In this document: in pieces, positions 59,180 to 64,000 of the stretch
How positions within the stretch are numbered: the stretch's first letter is position 1
Layout of the letters: each line of letters begins with the position of its first letter
From: Straminergon stramineum
Lineage: Eukaryota; Streptophyta; Bryopsida; Hypnales; Calliergonaceae
Reading direction: 5' to 3'
DNA length: 64,000 bases
NCBI GenBank assembly: GCA_963920665.1
Contig: OY987269.1
Span: forward strand, 16,494,501 to 16,558,500
Notes under the pieces: generated by a model
The model's input: the letters and a program-made list of their open reading frames with translations, nothing else
Databases searched by the model: none
What the model was told of the DNA's origin: nothing
Program-made: the position numbers and the translations under genes

Positions 59180-62100
59180 TAGCTTTCCACGCCATCCACA
59201 AAGATCCATAGAAGTAGCACTACCACATCTCTAGGGAGGACATCTCCACCAACAATTGAACTCCCCATTAGCACCCTAACTGTAGACGTTCCGTAGGCCA
59301 GGTTCACCCCCATTTCTAGAATTCCAAATAAATTTGCGGTTGATGCAAAGCGTCCTCTTGGGGCAAATAGGCGTGAAGAAATCCATGACCTAGGATTGGA
59401 AATGGATCCCGACAACCCCCTCCTCTAGAAGTTACCTAAATGACATGTGCCAGGAGTGCACTTGGACTTCACAGAAGACATGGACGTCATCACTCCAGCT
59501 TCAGTAAGATCTCACTTAATATGTCTGACTTCGATTGGCCTCCCCTACTTTCTTGTACCATATCTATGTGTGGACTTATTTTGTCTTCAATATTTCTTCC
59601 CTCCCACATGCTCCATGTAGTGCGTCTTGAAGTGTCTTCAGTGTGGATTTTCTTCCTTTCAAAAGTGATTGTGCATTTTATATTGACACAACAGCTACCA
59701 CATTCACCAACAACTATGTCACCGACTTCAACTAAAAACTGTGTTGCTCTTGAGATAGGTGTCCACGATGATGTAGATGACCCTTACGCTTTGGCATTCG
59801 AGCAAGGCTCAAAGCAATCCAAGAAGTCCAGTGACAACTCAGGCCCCCCTTTATAGTCTCCAATAGTCCTAAAGGGCGGTGATGATGATGGCGTGACTAC
59901 AGTGCGAAACAAAGGGAGTGCAGGGCCAGGTCCTTGGAAAAGTACCTTTGAAAGTAAGTTACATGACTTACTTCTACTACATTATTTTTCTTACTCTATA
60001 CCCAACATTATGTCTAAATAACTATGTAGGTACTATGCTCTAGGATTGCGGTACTGATAAATCTCGTCCTCTGTAGTATTGTAGATAATGGGTGTCTTTT
60101 GTTTTTCTTGTTTCCTTTTAGGCACAATTTTGTCACTTTTGAGACTCACACAGCTCTTTTGTAGGAAAGAAAGCAGCTTCTGTTGCAACCCAAGAAGTTT
60201 TCCCTCCCCGAGTCCTCCGCAATCGACACATTATAGGAACAACGGTAGGAGACACAATGTCACCGAATTCTAAAGTTCCTGTAGGTTCAAAGAAAAATAA
60301 GGTGGGTCTTAAAAAATAAGTGCCTTCCACAATAGAACATATTCATTCATGTTGAAGGCGTCCCATGAAGCATGCTTGGATTTTACTGGTATGCTATCAC
60401 TTGTCTTTTTTACCTGCAACGATTGCAATAGAATGCTTAGACAGCCTAAACATCCAAAGGACTCCCGTGGGCCGAAGCCAGTCAGCCAGAATTGGTGGCC
60501 TTGGTAGAGCTGTGGCACTGAAGTTCTTCTACCCATGATTGTGGGCCGATGGAGTGGTTGATGGCCCACGGTAAATCTGTGGGCCGTAGGCTAAAGTGCA
60601 AGCCTCAACTAGCCATGTGGTCCCACTAAGTCAATGTTCCTCTTGCATGGTGGGCAAGAGTTCGTGTTCTATAATCAGACTGTATGATCCCAAGTTCAAT
60701 ACAATTTTGTTGCGCATGGTATGTGTTTCTACTACAAGTACACTAAGGTCTCTATAATTGTGGATTAGCTTAGCGACTATGCATGTAGACATTCAAGAAC
60801 TATAATCCTTCTATGTTCTGCAAGTGCTTGGTATTGTAAGCTACCTACTAGCCTCTATGTGATAAGCTCTTGTGAACAGGGGGATCCCGTTGTTCTTTCT
60901 TTTGACTTGTCTAAAGGTCTCGAAAGCATCCCTATCATCGTGCATGAGGGTGAATCCATAGACGATTTGCCCGCGTTCAATACCTCATACAATTACATAC
61001 GTTCTTCCGGAATTCATGCCTCTGTCATTGTGGAAGCGCTACCTCCACTGCGGCTTGGGTATCCGACACAGATTCACCATTGTGATGGTAGGTGCATTGA
61101 CATTGCCGGTAGATGTCTATGTGAGGTGGGAGGAGATGAAATGCCTTACCTCAGTATGGGCCTTCTACATCCTTGATACATAAAAGAGGTACATTTTCCC
61201 CCCAAAAAAATTCATAGCTATTCATTTTCAAAAGTAAGTCTTTCTACCTTCATTTGTCATGTATAGTACTCATATTGTTTAGACTATGGGATTTGCAGTT
61301 CTTGAGGCAACGAAGAGGGTGTTCCACAGGACTTACATTTTGCAGTGGACAATTGGACTGCTTGGAAACCAAAAATGGCAAGTGCCAGGGCCATGTTTGT
61401 CTACATTATATAAGAGAGTGCAACAATGAATGCCTCTGTGCGCCCACATGTCCCAATAGGGTTGTCCAAAGAGGACTTACAACAAAGTTGGAGGTGAGTC
61501 AGTGTAACCATGTCGGCTTTGCTTTCTGAAGAGGTTCCATATTGCCAGAACTATGTACTCATGAACTATAACATACAATGCATGCAGGTATTTTATGTCA
61601 ACAAACACAAAGGATGGGGAATTTGAACACTACAGTACCTGAAACCGGGATGCTTTGTGTTTAAATATGCTAGTGAAGTAGTGACAAATGCAGAGTTGCT
61701 GAGAAGAGGTGATCGGATGAAGTTCTCCCTTACTCTCACCACGAATTGGGAGACAGAGGCAGTTGAGAATGATGACTCCTTGCTATGCATTGATTCCACG
61801 GTGGTCACCAATGTGGCACGGTGGTTGAATCACAGGTACGACTTCCTCATCCGAGCTTGTGGAATTTGTCGTTTGTGTTGTGTCAACCAATTGTGGAGCA
61901 ATATCTCACATGCATTGAATGTGGATGCAGATGTGGTGATGCCAATCTCATGGACATGCCAATGTGGGTAGACAGGAGGAGTCTAGCCTTGTATCATGCA
62001 AGTTCGTGTATCCTTCATACATGACTTCCAAATCATGCACAATCGATATGCTCACTTTGTATGCATGGAATATTGACGCCCCTTCTCGGTTGTGTGGCAA

Positions 62101-62235
62101 GTCGCATTTTTTGCTAATCACTTAATATTTCCAGAGGAGGAGCTCACTTGGGACTATGGCATTGAATTTGATGAAGAGAGATCACCGTTCATCTACATTT
62201 GTTCTAGTGACCTATGTAGAGGAGGATTTGCATAG
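59180..62235 (+). pseudogene. SUVR: SUVR-type histone lysine methyltransferase, stop-interrupted, eight exons
   Basis: Exons: about 59180-59503 (5' limit unclear), 59695-59953, 60165-60301, 60880-61188, 61299-61493, 61588-61835, 61931-62001 and 62102-62235. Phases agree at every junction. The N-terminal exons are unrecognised. Pre-SET shows HHCDGRC, CLCEVGG, then GKCQGHVC, IRECNNECLCAPTCPNRVVQ. SET shows HKGWGI*TLQYLKPGCFVF, VVTNAELLRR, CIDSTVVTNVARWLNHR, CGDANLMDMP, ALYHAIAFF, ELTWDYGIEFDEE. Post-SET reads YICSSDLCRGG, where the first of the usual three cysteines is Tyr. Stops lie at 59294, 59426, 59441, 59854, 61174 and 61624; the last replaces the conserved Arg of GWG(I/L)RT. Intact relatives methylate H3K9 at repeats and transposons. 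I call it a pseudogene, with the caveat given in the findings. Confidence 0.85.
60461..60590. promoter_or_regulatory. Cluster of GTGGGCC motifs within an intron
   Basis: GTGGGCCG occurs at about 60467, 60541 and 60579 and its reverse complement at about 60562. TGGGCC is the core of the TGGGCY site-II element bound by TCP factors in plant promoters. Position inside an intron of a decayed gene makes function doubtful; it may be a relic of a GC-rich element. Confidence 0.3.
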
Positions 62236-62799
62236 AAGTTTTTGAAATGGGTGTTGCAAATGGAGATTTTCTAGTGCACCTTACAATACTGTGACTTATT
62301 GTATAGAACATGACTTACACTTTATTTTTAGCCTAGTGCTATGATGTTGTGGAGAGCTCCATAAACTGAAATGTAGAGTATGAGACATTGCCTTGATGTA
62401 AACAAGGAACTTTGCTCTTTGTGCAAACACTTGAGGACAATGCACATGTATAGAAAGAGTAACATGTCAATGAAATGGCCATGTCCATGAGTATTGATGT
62501 ATATTAATTTATGTATAGGCATAGCAAACACTACTTAGAAATGCCCCTGTGCACTCCACTTGACCTAGTAGAATGATGCTTTTCAATGACACAAGAAATA
62601 GGTAAGTGCAAGGGTTGCTCATCAAATCAGGTGGCCACTTTGTGCACTTGTAACATCACAACGCCTTGCATGATGCACAAAGAATAAGGAAATCAATCAA
62701 TTTTGTATGCATCTGTTGGGGCTAGTGATGAAGTGTTGTGATGTGGTCTTCTTAAACAAGTTCAGACACATATGGACTAGGAACACATGTGAAAGCATT
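62236..62799. other. Gap between convergent pseudogenes
   Basis: Presumed 3' flanks of the SUVR pseudogene (+) and the following gene (-). The frame at 62328-62531 has no recognisable content. Confidence 0.35.
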
Positions 62800-64000
62800 T
62801 TACAAACAATCTAGGGCACTATTGATGACATCAACCGTTTCGTTTGCTAGTGTATAGACCTGATTACCACCTTTCACTTGGTGTTGTCTTGGAGTCATTT
62901 GGAACTTGCACGCAAGAACAATATTGGCATTAACGTGGGCAACCTGCGAATTCCTAAGGTAGACATAATTCTGCAAGTCTTTGTGGCCCCATTTTTGCTA
63001 GTAAGTTCTTGCAATTACTGAGTCTCCAGCTTCAAATTGTCCTCCCCAAGTGCATTGGAAGTTTTCTGTGAGTACACACTTTGGACACTAGCACTGAAGG
63101 ATGTAGAAAGCGACCCCTTCGTCATTGTCAGGCTCTGTAGGAACTGCAAAATTATCCCCTACTTGAACCAAATCAACCATATTGTCTCCATTGTAATTCC
63201 AATCCCAGACATCCTCCCCTTCCTCTAAGGGTAACTGGTTAGGTCCCTATTCCACAATACGGCCTTCAATCTTCATTGCTTTCCAAGCATCGACGTATTC
63301 TTCGTTTTCACAGTGGCAAAAATCTTCTTCCACATATGGCCCACAGAAGTAAGATAGTTCTCTAACCAAAAGCTTAGTTGGATCATTCCGATCATTTGCA
63401 AAAACGGATTTCAATTTTGATGATCTTGGAATTCTATCGCATAAATGTTGATTGCTACAATCCACATCGCTAGTGCCTATGTAGTGGAAGTAACGGTATG
63501 ACCTGAAAAAGAAATGTATATGTGCTATGAGTTTGAAATTCAATAACAAGGTATAATGTGCATCGTTCTGGAGAAGGAAAAGCAAAATTAAAATGAACGC
63601 GAAGTCATATTATATTGTGCACATTGATGCTTGTAGAAAGTGTTGGTCTAGTGGAGACTAAGATGGGAAGAATATGAAGACGGCAACATCACCTGACTCC
63701 TCTTATATTAGTCATGACTTCGCCAGCCAAAGTAGCGTCCAAGAATGTGACGCAGTCACGAGCATTTTGCAGACTCCTGTGTGGATTTAGAAGTTGTTCA
63801 AACCGCAAACTTCTTTTCACCACAACTCCAGTGCCATCCCATTCCCCTTTTCCATGCCCGGATCCATAAAAATTCCATAGCATTTTGCAGCCTCCAGTGA
63901 GAGAGGGATATGTGTAAAAGGGAGACAATAAATGATGAACATTAAGAGTCTGGGAAGGACAATTAAGTTCTCAGTCATAGCGTAGAAAGCACCATGCATA
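62800..64000 (-). pseudogene. HGKG-motif gene, 5'-truncated by the window, three in-frame TAG
   Basis: Exon 1 (63693 to beyond the window edge) and exon 2 (62800-63502) join at GT..AG in phase. Exon 1 carries NFYGSGHGKGEWDGTG followed by KRSLRFEQLL; exon 2 carries YIGTSDVDCSNQ, LVRELSYFCGPYVEEDFCHC, YVDAW, then VGDNFAVPTEPDNDEG, FYILQC and a terminal TAA at 62800. W-x-F-x4-GHGKG-x2-DG is a pattern I recall from multicopy, possibly transposon-derived genes of unknown function, but I cannot name the family. Stops TAG lie at 63247, 63088 and 62998 (lower coordinate of each); no frameshift was seen. A probable acceptor for exon 1 is near 63946. Confidence 0.55.

Noticed and set aside
55997..62235. 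A reassigned genetic code (stops read as Gln/Arg)
   Set aside because: PFP-beta, Aurora and RBR all end at TAG or TGA where their families end and have no internal stops, so the standard code applies to intact genes here.
1..64000. tRNA, rRNA, CRISPR arrays or bacterial-type operons
   Set aside because: No cloverleaf with conserved T-loop, no rRNA blocks and no regularly spaced direct repeats were seen by eye; gene structure is eukaryotic with introns.

Overview
The window reads as nuclear DNA of a land plant or close streptophyte relative. The base is AT-rich and repeat-dense, with a few GC-richer islands that hold genes. Evidence for a plant is a plant-type pyrophosphate-dependent phosphofructokinase beta subunit, a multi-exon Aurora kinase, a plant-style RBR ubiquitin ligase, a SUVR-type SET-domain gene and short TTTAGGG telomere-like runs. 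A bryophyte or other early-diverging plant is my guess; the sequence alone does not settle it. No rRNA, tRNA or CRISPR array was recognised.

Three genes look intact. PFP-beta lies at 4463-6151 (+) and is uninterrupted. Aurora kinase lies at 11063-13412 (-) with nine exons, and AACGG cores sit upstream of it. An RBR E3 ligase lies at 19429-22785 (+) with four exons whose phases sum to a 493-residue protein.

From about 23 to 55 kb the DNA is almost all mobile-element debris. The dominant component is a family of elements of about 0.57-1.35 kb that sit in TTAA sites and end in CCCYWAAAKG-like inverted termini. One copy (53793-54718) is inserted into a second repeat whose unoccupied copy is at 2311-3253, so the TTAA target duplication can be read directly. 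That second repeat has its own 16-bp inverted termini and an 8-bp target duplication. There are also TA-flanked MITEs, a long inverted repeat, a decayed transposase (38.2-40.8 kb), a C2H2-finger plus 2OG-oxygenase-like remnant (47.3-48.9 kb) and a Ty3/gypsy integrase scrap (50.2-50.7 kb).

From about 54.9 to 64 kb there is a block of gene-like, GC-richer sequence: two unidentified long frames, a SUVR histone methyltransferase gene with eight consistent exons, and a 5'-truncated minus-strand gene carrying an HGKG motif. All four carry in-frame stop codons (21 in total by my count), yet I found no frameshift in any of them and the splice phases agree. I treat them as pseudogenes, but the excess of nonsense changes over indels is the strangest feature of the window and is set out in the findings.
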